Assembly (NCBI RefSeq): GCF_000787815.1
Contig: NZ_BBPO01000005.1
Coordinates: 30,970 to 73,488 of the forward strand
Direction: 5' to 3'
Source of the DNA: Streptacidiphilus neutrinimicus
Lineage (GTDB): Bacteria; Actinomycetota; Actinomycetes; Streptomycetales; Streptomycetaceae
Length of the DNA: 42,519 bases
This document shows, piece after piece, positions 15,323 through 23,966 of the stretch (the stretch's first letter is position 1; each line of letters starts with the position of its first letter). A program made the position numbers and the translations under genes. Under the pieces are notes generated by a model that was given only the letters and a program-made list of their open reading frames with translations, searched no databases and had not been told where the DNA came from.

Positions 15323-16222
15323 TCACGCCTCCACCCGCTGGAGCAGTTGCTCGCGGGTGATCGGGGCGTGGGCCGTCGAGGGGACGGTACAGGCGTGCGC
15401 CCCCGCGACGGCACCGTGGTGTGCTGCGCGCAGGGCCGGCTCGCCGGAAAGCCAGGCGTGCAGGAAGCCCGCGGCGAAGGCGTCGCCCGCCCCGTTGGAG
15501 TCGACGACAGGGGCCGGCGGGGCGGTCGGCGGGATGTGGTGCAGCGCGCCGTCCACGAGCAGGTGGGCGCCCTCCGCGCCGGCGGTGGCGACCACGACGG
15601 AGGCGCGGCCCCGCTCCGCGATGCGGCGCAGCACGGCCTCCGGGTCGGCAAGCCGGATGGCGGAGAGGAACACGATGTCGCTCGTGTAGGCGAAGGGCTC
15701 GTGGTACGGGTTGACGCCGTCCCAGTCGTGGAGGTCCGTCGAGAGCGTGACCCCGCACTCCCGCAGCACGGGCAGCGCCGACGCGCACGGATGGGTGATG
15801 CAGACGTGCGCGTGACGGCTCGCGGCGGCCAGCTCGCGGACGAGGGACTCCGGCAGGCGGTCGTCCGGCGCGGAGCGCGTGTCGTCGTAGAGCGAGAGCC
15901 GACGACCGAGCGGGTCGACGAGGTTCACCGCCCGCTTGGTGCCCGCGGGTTGGGGGATCGCGGTGAGCGGTATGCCGCGTTCCGCGTGCAGGGCCCGGAC
16001 CAGGCCTCCTTCGACGTCGTCCCCCAGCAGGTCGAGGTGGTGCACGCGTCGTCCCAGGGCATGCAGCCCGAGGGCGACGAAGTCGCCGGTCTGTCCGGCC
16101 CTGGTCTGTATTCCGGGTCGGATCATGTAGCTGTCGGCGAAGGGCAGGGGGAGCTCGGGGACGTGGACGACCGTGTCCACCCCGGCCCCGCCGAGCACCA
16201 GCACGTCGGTCTCCGTGCTCAT
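15323..16222 (-). CDS. PfkB-family carbohydrate kinase
   Basis: A 299-residue ribokinase-fold sugar or nucleoside kinase. It begins VLVLGGAGVDTVVHVPELP, has a substrate-binding stretch TRAGQTGDFVALGLHALG (about residues 41-58), and the C-terminal PfkB signature DSNGAGDAFAAGF with the catalytic base D247. ATG 16222 has GAGGAGG upstream; the longer frame adds a non-conserved extension. No transporter or regulator adjoins it, so the sugar cannot be named. A 10-bp palindrome CTTGCGCAAG lies about 93 bp upstream. Confidence 0.92.
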   Translation of the reverse strand: MSTETDVLVLGGAGVDTVVHVPELPLPFADSYMIRPGIQTRAGQTGDFVALGLHALGRRVHHLDLLGDDVEGGLVRALHAERGIPLTAIPQPAGTKRAVNLVDPLGRRLSLYDDTRSAPDDRLPESLVRELAAASRHAHVCITHPCASALPVLRECGVTLSTDLHDWDGVNPYHEPFAYTSDIVFLSAIRLADPEAVLRRIAERGRASVVVATAGAEGAHLLVDGALHHIPPTAPPAPVVDSNGAGDAFAAGFLHAWLSGEPALRAAHHGAVAGAHACTVPSTAHAPITREQLLQRVEA

Positions 16223-16314
16223 CGCACCCTCCTCAACTGCGCTTTTGCGCCCGAGTGGCGCGAGTGAGGGAGAGTCAAACAGCCGCGAGAGGAGCCTGCA
16301 AGGGCTTTCTTGAT

Positions 16315-16324
16315 CTTGCGCAAG
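16315..16324. promoter_or_regulatory. CTTGCGCAAG palindrome upstream of the PfkB kinase gene
   Basis: A perfect 10-bp palindrome in the 280-bp gap between the divergent PfkB and hydrolase genes, 93 bp upstream of the kinase ATG. It is a possible operator; the regulator is not in view. Confidence 0.35.
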
Positions 16325-16353
16325 CTGCGAGTCCCCTCGTCCCGGAGGGGTCC

Positions 16354-16386
16354 CTCCCTGCAACCCCGTAGTACCAGGGAGCTACG
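16354..16386. promoter_or_regulatory. Overlapping dyads upstream of the hydrolase-acyltransferase operon
   Basis: CTCCCTG/CAGGGAG (16354-16360, 16375-16381) and CGTAG/CTACG (16367-16371, 16382-16386) interlock about 50-80 bp before a TAGCTT -10 candidate (16434-16439). This resembles a response-regulator site. The NarL-type regulator encoded 3.7 kb downstream is one candidate. Confidence 0.35.
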
Positions 16387-16502
16387 CCGCAGGTGCGTCC
16401 CCCGGCGGGACGCCGACCACAGGCCCCGATTCCTAGCTTCGGTACCGGAACACCGCGCCAGCCAGGGCGTGGAACGACCCGGTAACCAGAAGGAGTTGGG
16501 TC

Positions 16503-17516
16503 ATGACCTCCCGCCCGAACGTGGTCCGGCGGCTCCGCCGAGGGCTGCTCGCGGCCGTCGTCGCCGCGTCCGTCGCCGTGCCGCTGGCCGGCGCGGCCCG
16601 GCCGACGGCCGTACCGGCCCCCGCGCCCGCCGCGCTGGGACCGCTCACGGCAGGCGGTGGAGCGGCCGAGCTGACGCAGCGATACACCGCCAACCGCGCC
16701 GACATCGTGGCCGCCCGGCGACTGGCCACGCGGTACGGCGACCGGCAGCGCGCCACCGAGCTGGCCGAACTCTCGCAGCCGGAACGGCGGTTCCTCTCCT
16801 TCGACGGCCGCGACGGCGGCCGCACCGTCGAGGTCTTCGGCGACCTCGCCACCGCCCGCACCGTCGCCGTCTTCGTCCCCGGCTCGGACACCAACCTCGG
16901 CACCTACGACCGCTTCGCCGCCGGCGCGCAGGCGCTGGAGCGACAGCTCGGCGGCGACGCGGCACACGCGGCCGTCGTCGCCTGGCTCGGCTACGCCACG
17001 CCCGACACCGTCAGCCCCTCCGTGCTGACGGACGGCCGCGCCGACCAGGCCGCGCCGCAACTGCAGGACTTCGTCGGCCGGTTGGAGGCCTTCCGGCCAC
17101 AGGCGCGGACCTCGGTGATCTGCCACTCCTACGGCTCCACCCTCTGCGCCCGTGCGGCGAGCGGCCTCGACGTCGCCGACATCGTCCTGTTCGGCAGCCC
17201 CGGCGTCGGCAGCGACCTCCCGAACGTCTCCGGCCTGCACACCAAGGCCACCGTCTGGGCCGGACGCGCGAGCGGCGACTGGATCGCAAACGTCCCGCAC
17301 GTCCGCGTCCCGGCCCTGTTCACCACGCTCGGTCTCGGCACCGACCCGGTCACGCCGGGCTTCGGCGCCCACCTCTTCGCCGCCGGCGCCGGCGGCCACA
17401 GCGACTACCTGAGGCCCGGCTCCGTGCCGCTGCGCAGCATCGCCGCGATCGTCTCCGGCGCCGCGGACCGCGCGACCTCCCACTGCTGCGACCTCCCACC
17501 GACAAGCCGCTTCTAA
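16503..17516 (+). CDS. Secreted alpha/beta hydrolase (DUF1023-like)
   Basis: A 337-residue exported protein. An N-terminal signal peptide with twin arginines (RRLRRGLLAAVVAASVAVPLAGA, hydrophobic core about 15-30) precedes an alpha/beta hydrolase fold. The nucleophile elbow is ICHSYGST with S209; the histidine is probably in GGHSDYL near the C-terminus. The GxSxG glycine is replaced by Cys, as in the DUF1023 family as I know it. AAGGAG precedes ATG 16503. It is ten bases upstream of a membrane acyltransferase, so the two may act on the same surface acyl ester, one adding and one removing. Confidence 0.85.
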   Translation: MTSRPNVVRRLRRGLLAAVVAASVAVPLAGAARPTAVPAPAPAALGPLTAGGGAAELTQRYTANRADIVAARRLATRYGDRQRATELAELSQPERRFLSFDGRDGGRTVEVFGDLATARTVAVFVPGSDTNLGTYDRFAAGAQALERQLGGDAAHAAVVAWLGYATPDTVSPSVLTDGRADQAAPQLQDFVGRLEAFRPQARTSVICHSYGSTLCARAASGLDVADIVLFGSPGVGSDLPNVSGLHTKATVWAGRASGDWIANVPHVRVPALFTTLGLGTDPVTPGFGAHLFAAGAGGHSDYLRPGSVPLRSIAAIVSGAADRATSHCCDLPPTSRF

Positions 17517-17526
17517 GGAGAATCCC

Positions 17527-18711
17527 GTGCGCCCCACCACCTCCCTGCGCCGGCTCGCGGCGCGCATCGACGCCGCGACACCACCGGAGCGCGACCGCGC
17601 CGTCGACGCCCTGCGCGCCTTCGCCATCCTCGGCGTGGTGCTCGGCCACTGGCTCGTCACCGCCGTCGTCGTCGACAGCGGCAGCGTCCACGTCGTCAGC
17701 CCGCTCCAGCACCTGCCGGCGTTCACGCCGGTCTCCTGGGTCTTCCAGACCCTCGCCGTCTTCTTCCTCGTCGGCGGCCAGGTGGCGACCAAGAGCTACG
17801 TCTCCGCCAAGGCCCGCGGCACGAGCTACCCCGCATGGCTGCGGGCCCGCCTGACGCGCCTGTTCCGGCCCGTCCTCGCGGTGCTCGCGGTGTGGACCGT
17901 CACCGCGTCCGCGCTGCTGCTCGCCGGGGTCGACTTCGGGACGGTCGAGGCGCTGGTCAAGCTGGTCCTGTCGCCGATGTGGTTCCTGCTGGTCTTCGCC
18001 GCGCTGACGGCCGCGACCCCGCTGGTCCGCCGACTGCACCCGCTGTGGCCGCTCGCGGTCGTGCTGCACGTCGACCTGATCCGCTTCGCCTTCGGCGGCC
18101 CCTCCTGGCTCGGCTGGCTCAACCTGCCCGCGGGCTGGCTCGTCCCCTACTGCCTCGGCGCGGTGTGGGCCCGCGAGGGCCTGCGCGGCAGGATGACCGG
18201 CTGGGTCCTGCTGGTCGGCGGCGTGGCCGCCACCGCCCTGCTGATCACCCAGGCCGGCTACCCCGCCTCCATGGTCGGCGTCCCCGGCGGCAGGATCTCC
18301 AACCTGAACCCGCCGACGCTCGCCGCGGTCACCTTCGGCCTCGCCCAGTGCGGCCTCGCCCTGCTCCTGCTGGGCCCGCTGCGCCGCGTGCTCGCCAGGC
18401 CGGCGGCGTGGGCGGCGGTGGCACTGGTCAACCTGTCCGCGATGACGATCTTCCTCTGGCACCAGACCTCGATGATCGTGGTCACCGCGCTCGGCCTGCT
18501 GGCCGGCCACCCGCTGCTCGGCCTCCACACCACGCCGGACACCGTCTCCTGGATCCTCGCCCGCCTCGCCTGGCTCCCCGTCTTCGCCACCGCCCTCACC
18601 CTCTGCTGGCTGGCCTTCCGCCACCACGAGCAGGGCCGCCGCCGCTCCCACGGCCCCACCCTCCACGTCGCCTCCTCCGCCGGCGCAGAACGCCTCCAAC
18701 CGGTCCGCTAG
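17527..18711 (+). CDS. Membrane acyltransferase 3 family protein
   Basis: A 394-residue integral membrane O-acyltransferase of the Acyltransf_3 family with about ten hydrophobic segments. It opens RDRAVDALRAFAILGVVLGHWL, with the R-x10-H signature of the family. The substrate could be a surface polysaccharide, lipid or secondary metabolite. The GTG start has AAGGAG upstream in the ten-base gap after the hydrolase stop, so the pair is an operon. The C-terminus is a short basic cytoplasmic tail. Regulation may involve the dyads before the hydrolase gene. Confidence 0.88.
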   Translation: MRPTTSLRRLAARIDAATPPERDRAVDALRAFAILGVVLGHWLVTAVVVDSGSVHVVSPLQHLPAFTPVSWVFQTLAVFFLVGGQVATKSYVSAKARGTSYPAWLRARLTRLFRPVLAVLAVWTVTASALLLAGVDFGTVEALVKLVLSPMWFLLVFAALTAATPLVRRLHPLWPLAVVLHVDLIRFAFGGPSWLGWLNLPAGWLVPYCLGAVWAREGLRGRMTGWVLLVGGVAATALLITQAGYPASMVGVPGGRISNLNPPTLAAVTFGLAQCGLALLLLGPLRRVLARPAAWAAVALVNLSAMTIFLWHQTSMIVVTALGLLAGHPLLGLHTTPDTVSWILARLAWLPVFATALTLCWLAFRHHEQGRRRSHGPTLHVASSAGAERLQPVR

Positions 18712-18723
18712 TCGCACTCTCCT

Positions 18724-18899
18724 CAGGGGGCGCGGGGAACGGCGCGAGCAGCCGACGACGTGCGGATGGCCCTGCTCGTTCGGGGACTCACCGCACAGGG
18801 TGGCCTGCCGCGCCCACGGGGCGGAGCCGCAGATCAGCAGAGCCCCGCGCCGCTGGGAAGTGCAACTGAGTCCGCGCGCAGAAGTCCTCGCGCCCCTCA
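18724..18899. repeat. Streptomycete-type GC-rich intergenic repeat, copy 1
   Basis: An element of about 130 bp (18724-18854) is homologous, in reverse orientation, to 26903-27033. Its outer end reads AGGGGGCGCGGGGAACGGCG and its inner end includes CTGATCTGCGGCTCCGC on the minus strand. A further arm (GAGGGGCGCGAGGA, read on the minus strand) ends at 18899. I recognise this type of sequence from between genes in many Streptomyces genomes. Confidence 0.7.
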
Positions 18900-18918
18900 A
18901 ACCCATAGGGTGGTCCCG

Positions 18919-20247
18919 ATGAGCGACGACGGGGGTCCGAGCGTGAGGCGTCCAGGCGCGGTGTTGCGCGCTGCCGCGCGCAGTGTGCGGGAGGACCTGG
19001 TCGGTGGCGCTCTGCGCGAGCAGCCGCGGACGAGGCGGGTGTCCCGGTGGCTGCTAGTGCCGCTGACGGCGGTCGCCTTCGGGCTGTTCTTCCTCAACGT
19101 CAACCAGTACGCGTTCTCCTACGGCCTCGGCGTACCCCTGGGGGGAGTCTTCGCGGGGGTCCAGTCCATCGCGCTGGTGGGGGCGCTGTGGCGCCCCCTG
19201 CGGGCCTGGTGGGCCTCGATCCTGGCGATGCTCCTGGGAGCATGGACGGCCACCGCGCTCGCGCCGGGGCGCGGGATCGTGTTCGCGTTCACCGACCCGG
19301 GTCGGTTCGTGCAGGCGGGGTGGACGCCGGCGACGATCTCCCTGCACGCCGCCGTGCTGTTCCTGCTCGCGCTGCAGGTCCGGGCCAGGGTCGCGATCGA
19401 GGCGTTCGGGCTGAGCCTGTTCGCGGGGTTCCTCGCCGAGCTGTACAAGCCGCAGCAGCAGGTGTCCGCGATCGGCTTCGCGGTGATCCTCTTCGCCACC
19501 GTCACGCTGCTCGGCGTCTCTGTGCGGGCCGGCCGCGAGGCGCGGTCGAAGCTGGTGGAGCAGGAGGAGTTGACGGCGGAGGAGCGGGCCCGCCGCACCC
19601 TGCTGGAGGAGCGCAACCGGATCGCCCGCGAACTGCACGACGTGGTCGCGCACCACATGTCGGTGATCTCCATCCAGGCGCAGGTCGCGCCGCACCTCGT
19701 GGAGAACCCGCCCGAGGAGCTCGTCGAGAACCTCGCGGAGATCCGCGCCAACGCGGTCGAGGCGCTCACCGAACTGCGCCGCGTGCTCGGCGTGCTGCGC
19801 TCGGAGGAGCCCGTGGCCGACGGGACCTCGGACGCGCCGCAGCCGACCCTGGACCGCCTCGGGGAGCTGCTGGAGAACGTGCGCGCGACGGGGCTGAAGG
19901 TCGAGCTCGTCACCGCGGGCGAGCAGCGGACGCTGCCGCCGGGCGTGGAGCTCTCCGGCTACCGCGTCGTGCAGGAGGCGCTGAGCAACGCCATGCGGCA
20001 CGCGCCCGGCGCGGCCGTGCACGTGCAACTGGACTACCGGGCCGCGGGGCTGGGCGTCCGCGTCACCAACTCCGCGCCCGCGCGGCCGCCCGCGCCCTCG
20101 CCCGGCGCCGGGCACGGGCTGCTCGGCATGCGGGAGCGCACCGCGATGCTCGGCGGCGAACTGGCCGCTGGGCCGACCCCGGACGGCGGCTTCGAGGTGT
20201 TCGCCGTCCTGCCCACCGACGTGCCCGCCGTGGAGGACCGCGCATGA
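18919..20247 (+). CDS. NarL-type sensor histidine kinase
   Basis: A 442-residue HisKA_3 kinase. Residues 42-205 hold about five or six membrane segments with short loops, so it senses within or near the membrane. The dimerisation domain is ERNRIARELHDVVAHHMSVI with phospho-accepting H240, and the HATPase domain includes GYRVVQEALSNAMRHAPGA and GHGLLGMRERTAMLGG. ATG 18919 follows GGGTGGT; longer in-frame starts run into the intergenic repeat. The gene overlaps its response regulator by ATGA. The signal is unknown. Confidence 0.93.
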   Translation: MSDDGGPSVRRPGAVLRAAARSVREDLVGGALREQPRTRRVSRWLLVPLTAVAFGLFFLNVNQYAFSYGLGVPLGGVFAGVQSIALVGALWRPLRAWWASILAMLLGAWTATALAPGRGIVFAFTDPGRFVQAGWTPATISLHAAVLFLLALQVRARVAIEAFGLSLFAGFLAELYKPQQQVSAIGFAVILFATVTLLGVSVRAGREARSKLVEQEELTAEERARRTLLEERNRIARELHDVVAHHMSVISIQAQVAPHLVENPPEELVENLAEIRANAVEALTELRRVLGVLRSEEPVADGTSDAPQPTLDRLGELLENVRATGLKVELVTAGEQRTLPPGVELSGYRVVQEALSNAMRHAPGAAVHVQLDYRAAGLGVRVTNSAPARPPAPSPGAGHGLLGMRERTAMLGGELAAGPTPDGGFEVFAVLPTDVPAVEDRA

Positions 20248-20912
20248 CCATCAAGGTGATGATCGCCGACGACCAGATGATGGTCCGCCAGGGCTTCACG
20301 GTGCTGCTCAACCTGGAGCCGGACATCGAGGTCGTCGGCCAGGCGGTCGACGGGCTCGACGCGTTGGAGAAGGTCGCCGAACTGCGCCCGGACGTGGTGC
20401 TGATGGACGTCCGGATGCCGCGCCTCGGCGGCATCGAGGCGACCCGCCGCATCACCGGCCCGGCGGAGAGCACCGTCAAGGTGCTGGTGCTGACCACCTT
20501 CGACCTCGACGAGTACGTCTACGAGGCGCTGCGCGCGGGAGCCAGCGGGTTCCTGCTCAAGGACGCCTCGGCGGCCGAACTCGCCCAGGCGGTCCGGGTG
20601 GTGGCGGCGGGCGAGGCGCTGCTTGCGCCGACGGTGACCAAGCGGCTGATCGCCGAGTTCACCCGCCTCCCCGGCGCGCCGCGCACGCCGCTGAAGGAGC
20701 GGGTGGGCGACCTGACCGAGCGTGAGACCGAGGTGCTCTCGCTGATCGCGCACGGCCTGTCCAACGCGGAGATCGCCGCCAAGCTCGTCGTCGCGGAGCA
20801 GACGGTGAAGACCCATGTCAGCCGGATCCTGGTCAAGCTCGGCCTGCGCGACCGCACCCAGGCCGCCGTCTTCGCCTACGAGACGGGCCTGGTGCGGCCG
20901 GCCGGCTACTGA
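20244..20912 (+). CDS. NarL/LuxR-type response regulator
   Basis: A 222-residue response regulator: receiver domain (about 1-120) with the acidic pocket DD at 9-10, phospho-acceptor D55 in VVLMDVRMPR and the conserved lysine in FLLKDAS. A LuxR-type HTH follows (about 155-215, LTERETEVLSLIAHGLSNAEIA). It is partner to the upstream kinase through an ATGA overlap. Possible targets nearby are the hydrolase-acyltransferase operon, whose promoter has dyads. Confidence 0.95.
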   Translation: MTIKVMIADDQMMVRQGFTVLLNLEPDIEVVGQAVDGLDALEKVAELRPDVVLMDVRMPRLGGIEATRRITGPAESTVKVLVLTTFDLDEYVYEALRAGASGFLLKDASAAELAQAVRVVAAGEALLAPTVTKRLIAEFTRLPGAPRTPLKERVGDLTERETEVLSLIAHGLSNAEIAAKLVVAEQTVKTHVSRILVKLGLRDRTQAAVFAYETGLVRPAGY

Positions 20913-20922
20913 CGCGCGCCGT

Positions 20923-21642
20923 TCACGTCCGTTTCAACGCGCGCGGCCCGGCGCTCAGTTCGATCCGCAGGCCGTCGGCGTCGACGCGGACCGAGGTGGC
21001 GCGCAGGCCCAGCGGGTAGGCATGCTGCGCTCCTTGGCCCATGCCCTTGGTCAAGCCCGCGAGGCGCGCGGGGGCCAGGGCCTGGCCGAGGATCTGCGCC
21101 GAGACAGCCGCGATCTGGACCCGCCCGTCGACCACGCTCGGGCGCAGTGTCAGCTGGGCCGCGCCGCCGAACCCCAGGGCGACGGTGACGGTGCCGGCCT
21201 GCGGGTCGGCGGTCGCCCCGTCGACCGCGACCGAGGGCGCGGCGGCCTGCACGGCGTCCGCGACCGCCGACAGCGGGACGGTCACCTCAGCGGTCGCACC
21301 GCCGACGGTCGTCGCCCGGCCGCCGAACCGGACATCTTCCAGGCGGACCTGGACGTCCACCGGCCCGAGGCGTCCCAACGTGGCGTCGTCACTGGACAGG
21401 TCGAGCTGCGGGATCTGCTGCCGGGCCAGGTCCCACAAGGCCGAACCCCCGGCGCTGACGGTCAGATCGGCGCCCAGGCCCGGCGCGGCCGCCGCGATCC
21501 GGTCCCGGAGCAGGCGCCCCGCCGCCCACTCGCCCGTTCCGGCGGCCGTCAGCCCGGTGACGGCGAGGACGGCCACGACGGCGACGAAGCGTCGGCCGCG
21601 GGGGAGCCGGCGGCCCAGGACGCCGGAAGGTCGGGGTGTCAC
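20923..21642 (-). CDS. DUF2993 (LmeA-like) phospholipid-binding protein
   Basis: A 239-residue protein with an N-terminal membrane anchor or signal (FVAVVAVLAVTGLTAAGTGEWAAG, about 19-42) and a DUF2993 domain. In mycobacteria the family member LmeA binds phospholipids and supports lipoglycan maturation and MmpL stability. The GTG start overlaps the MmpL stop by GTGA, so the two are translated together. It probably acts outside the membrane as a lipid-handling partner of the transporter. The gene converges with the response regulator with ten bases between. Confidence 0.85.
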   Translation of the reverse strand: MTPRPSGVLGRRLPRGRRFVAVVAVLAVTGLTAAGTGEWAAGRLLRDRIAAAAPGLGADLTVSAGGSALWDLARQQIPQLDLSSDDATLGRLGPVDVQVRLEDVRFGGRATTVGGATAEVTVPLSAVADAVQAAAPSVAVDGATADPQAGTVTVALGFGGAAQLTLRPSVVDGRVQIAAVSAQILGQALAPARLAGLTKGMGQGAQHAYPLGLRATSVRVDADGLRIELSAGPRALKRT

Positions 21643-23828
21643 TGGCCGTCCCCCTCCGGGTCGAGGTGCGGCAGCAGCCGGTCCAGCCAGCCGGGCAGCC
21701 ACCAGTTGGCACGCCCGAACAGGTACATCGTCGCCGGGACGAGCACCAGCCGGACCACGGTCGCGTCGATGACCACGCTGACGCCCAGTCCCAGGGCCAG
21801 CATCTTCACCACGACGTTGACCGAGAGCAGGAAGGCGAGGAAGACGCTGGTCATAATGAGCGCCGCACAGGTGATCACGCGCGCCGTGGCGGCGAGGCCG
21901 GTGGCGACCGCGCGGTGGTTGTCGCCGTGCCGCAGCCACGTCTCGCGGATCCGCGAGAGCAGGAAGACCTCGTAGTCCATGGAGAGGCCGAAGACGATGG
22001 CGAACATCATCATCGGCACGTAGGACTCGACGGGCACCTTCTCCGTCACCCCGAACAGCGAGCCGCCCCAGCCCCATTGGAACACCGCGACGACCACACC
22101 CCAGGCCGCGCCGATGGACAGCAGGTTCAGCAGCGCCGCCTTGACGGCGACGAGCAGGCTGCGGAAGACGGTGAGCAGCAGCAGGAAGGCCGCTCCGACC
22201 ACCACTCCGACGATCAGCGGCAGCTTCGCGACGAGCTGGTCGGTGAAGGCTAGGCCGGACGCGGTCACGCCGGTCACGTAGCCGGTCGCGCCGCCCCCGC
22301 CGTCCAACGCGTGGGGGAGGGCGGTGTTCTGGAGCGTGTGGAACAGGTCGGTGGTGGCCCGGTCCTGGGGGCCGGTCGTCGGGGTGACGGTGCTGATCAG
22401 CAGGACGTGGTCGGTGCTCGCCACAGGAGGCGTCACCGAGGCGACGCCGGGCACGGCGGCCAGGTCGCTGTGCAGCGTCGTCGCGAGCCGCTGCCGCGCG
22501 GACGCGTCGGCGACCTCGTCGCCGTCGAGCTGCACCACGACGGTCAGCGGGCCGTTGGCCCCGACCCCGAAGCCCCGCGCGATCAGGTCGTAGGCGCGCC
22601 GGTCCGTCCGCGAGGCGGGCTGGGCGCCCGCGTCGACATGGCCGAGGTGCATCGACGCGACCGGCGCGGCGAGCACGGCGAGCAGCGCCACGCCGCCGGC
22701 CAGGAAGAGCGACGGCCGCCGCCCCACGCGGGCGGCCCAGCGGTGCCAGACGTCGCCGTCGCCGGTCGGCTCGGCGACGGGCCGGCGCACGTGGAGCCGG
22801 TCGATCCGCCGGCCGAGCAGGCCCAGCAGCGCCGGGGTGAAGGTCAGCGACGCGCAGGCCGCGACCACCACGGTGATCCCGGCTGCCGCGCCGAGCGCGC
22901 CGATGAAGCCGATCCCGGACGCGTACAGGCCGCCCAGCGCCATCGCCACCGTCGCCGCCGCGACGAGCACGGCGCGCCCGCTGGTGGCCACCGTCCGCCC
23001 CACCGCCTCGGCCGGGTCCAGCTCCTCCTCGGCCCGCAGCAGCGCCCGGAACCGGGTGGCCAGGAAGAGCGCGTAGTCGATGCCGACGCCCAGCCCCATC
23101 ATCGCCGCGAGCGTCGGAGCCGCCTGCGCGAAGCTCGCGTGCGCGGCGATCAGCCCGAGGCCGCTCAGCCCGACGCCGAGGCCGAGGACCGCCGTGAGCA
23201 GCGGCAGCCCGGTCGCGGCGACGCTGCCGAAGCCGATCAGCAGCACCAGCAGCGCCACGCCGATCCCGATCGCCTCCGAGACGGCGTCGGCCGACTTGGG
23301 CTCGGCCAGCTGACCGAGCGGATCGCCGTACTCGACGGTGACCCCGTCCGCGCGCAGCGGCCGCACCGCCGCGTCGACCCCGTTCAGGTAGGAGCGCTCG
23401 AAGCCGGCCGGGTTGCTGGAGAAGCGCACGGTCACGGTCCCGATCGCGCCGCCCTTCGCGACGGCGCCGGGGGTGGTCAGCGGATCGGTGACGGAGAGCA
23501 CATCGGGGAGGCGGCGCAGGGCGCCGACGGCGGTCCCGATCGCTGCCTGGTGGCCGGCCAGCGTGCCGTGCCCGGCGTCGAGCACGAGGGGCGAGGAGAC
23601 GCCCGAGGAGCTGGCGTCGCCGTGGGCCTTGAGCAGGTCGGTGCCGGTCTGCGCGGCCGTGCCCGGCAGCGAGAAGCTGTCCGCGTAGGTGCCGCCCCAG
23701 CGGTGGTTCGCGACGCCGAGCCCGACGATGAGGACCAGCCACGCGGCGACGACGCGCCAGGCGTGGCGGGCGCACCAGCGCCCGGTCCGGTGCAGCAGTC
23801 CGGGCTCAGCGCCCGCTTCGGTGATCAT
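21639..23828 (-). CDS. MMPL-family (RND) transporter
   Basis: A 729-residue MmpL-type exporter with about 12 transmembrane helices in two halves, each with a large extracytoplasmic loop. Diagnostic helices: GLGVGIDYALFLATRFR in the first half and GLSMDYEVFLLSRIRE in the second, each with the proton-relay DY pair. Relatives export lipids, polyketides or drugs using the proton gradient. I chose ATG 23828; the frame stays open upstream but runs through the promoter. It forms an operon with DUF2993 and is divergent from an OmpR-type two-component system that probably regulates it. Confidence 0.92.
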   Translation of the reverse strand: MITEAGAEPGLLHRTGRWCARHAWRVVAAWLVLIVGLGVANHRWGGTYADSFSLPGTAAQTGTDLLKAHGDASSSGVSSPLVLDAGHGTLAGHQAAIGTAVGALRRLPDVLSVTDPLTTPGAVAKGGAIGTVTVRFSSNPAGFERSYLNGVDAAVRPLRADGVTVEYGDPLGQLAEPKSADAVSEAIGIGVALLVLLIGFGSVAATGLPLLTAVLGLGVGLSGLGLIAAHASFAQAAPTLAAMMGLGVGIDYALFLATRFRALLRAEEELDPAEAVGRTVATSGRAVLVAAATVAMALGGLYASGIGFIGALGAAAGITVVVAACASLTFTPALLGLLGRRIDRLHVRRPVAEPTGDGDVWHRWAARVGRRPSLFLAGGVALLAVLAAPVASMHLGHVDAGAQPASRTDRRAYDLIARGFGVGANGPLTVVVQLDGDEVADASARQRLATTLHSDLAAVPGVASVTPPVASTDHVLLISTVTPTTGPQDRATTDLFHTLQNTALPHALDGGGGATGYVTGVTASGLAFTDQLVAKLPLIVGVVVGAAFLLLLTVFRSLLVAVKAALLNLLSIGAAWGVVVAVFQWGWGGSLFGVTEKVPVESYVPMMMFAIVFGLSMDYEVFLLSRIRETWLRHGDNHRAVATGLAATARVITCAALIMTSVFLAFLLSVNVVVKMLALGLGVSVVIDATVVRLVLVPATMYLFGRANWWLPGWLDRLLPHLDPEGDGQ

Positions 23829-23861
23829 GGGCCCCACTGTGGCGTGGCGCGGTGAGCGCTG

Positions 23862-23894
23862 TGTTGGCGGAATGTTCGGGGAGTGTACGGGCGG
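23862..23894. promoter_or_regulatory. Three 11-bp direct repeats, probable OmpR-type regulator site
   Basis: TGTTGGCGGAA, TGTTCGGGGAG and TGTACGGGCGG run head to tail, 34 bp upstream of the MmpL ATG and about 75 bp upstream of the response-regulator ATG. Head-to-tail 11-bp spacing is typical for OmpR/PhoB-family dimers. Confidence 0.6.
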
Positions 23895-23927
23895 GCGCGC
23901 GGACCGGGTGGGGCCGGGGCGCCCGGT

Positions 23928-23933
23928 TAGCAT
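23928..23933 (+). promoter_or_regulatory. Candidate -10 (TAGCAT) of the OmpR-type two-component operon
   Basis: TAGCAT fits TANNNT and lies 33 bp before ATG 23967. No clear -35 is present, which fits an activated promoter. Confidence 0.4.
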
Positions 23934-23966
23934 CGGGCCTGTCCGCGATCCCGAGAGGCCACCCGC

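Noticed and set aside
20923-23775. Very long minus-strand open frame read as one 950-residue protein
   Set aside because: Only its last 239 residues resemble a protein family (DUF2993). The rest is an arginine-rich shadow of the MmpL gene in another frame.
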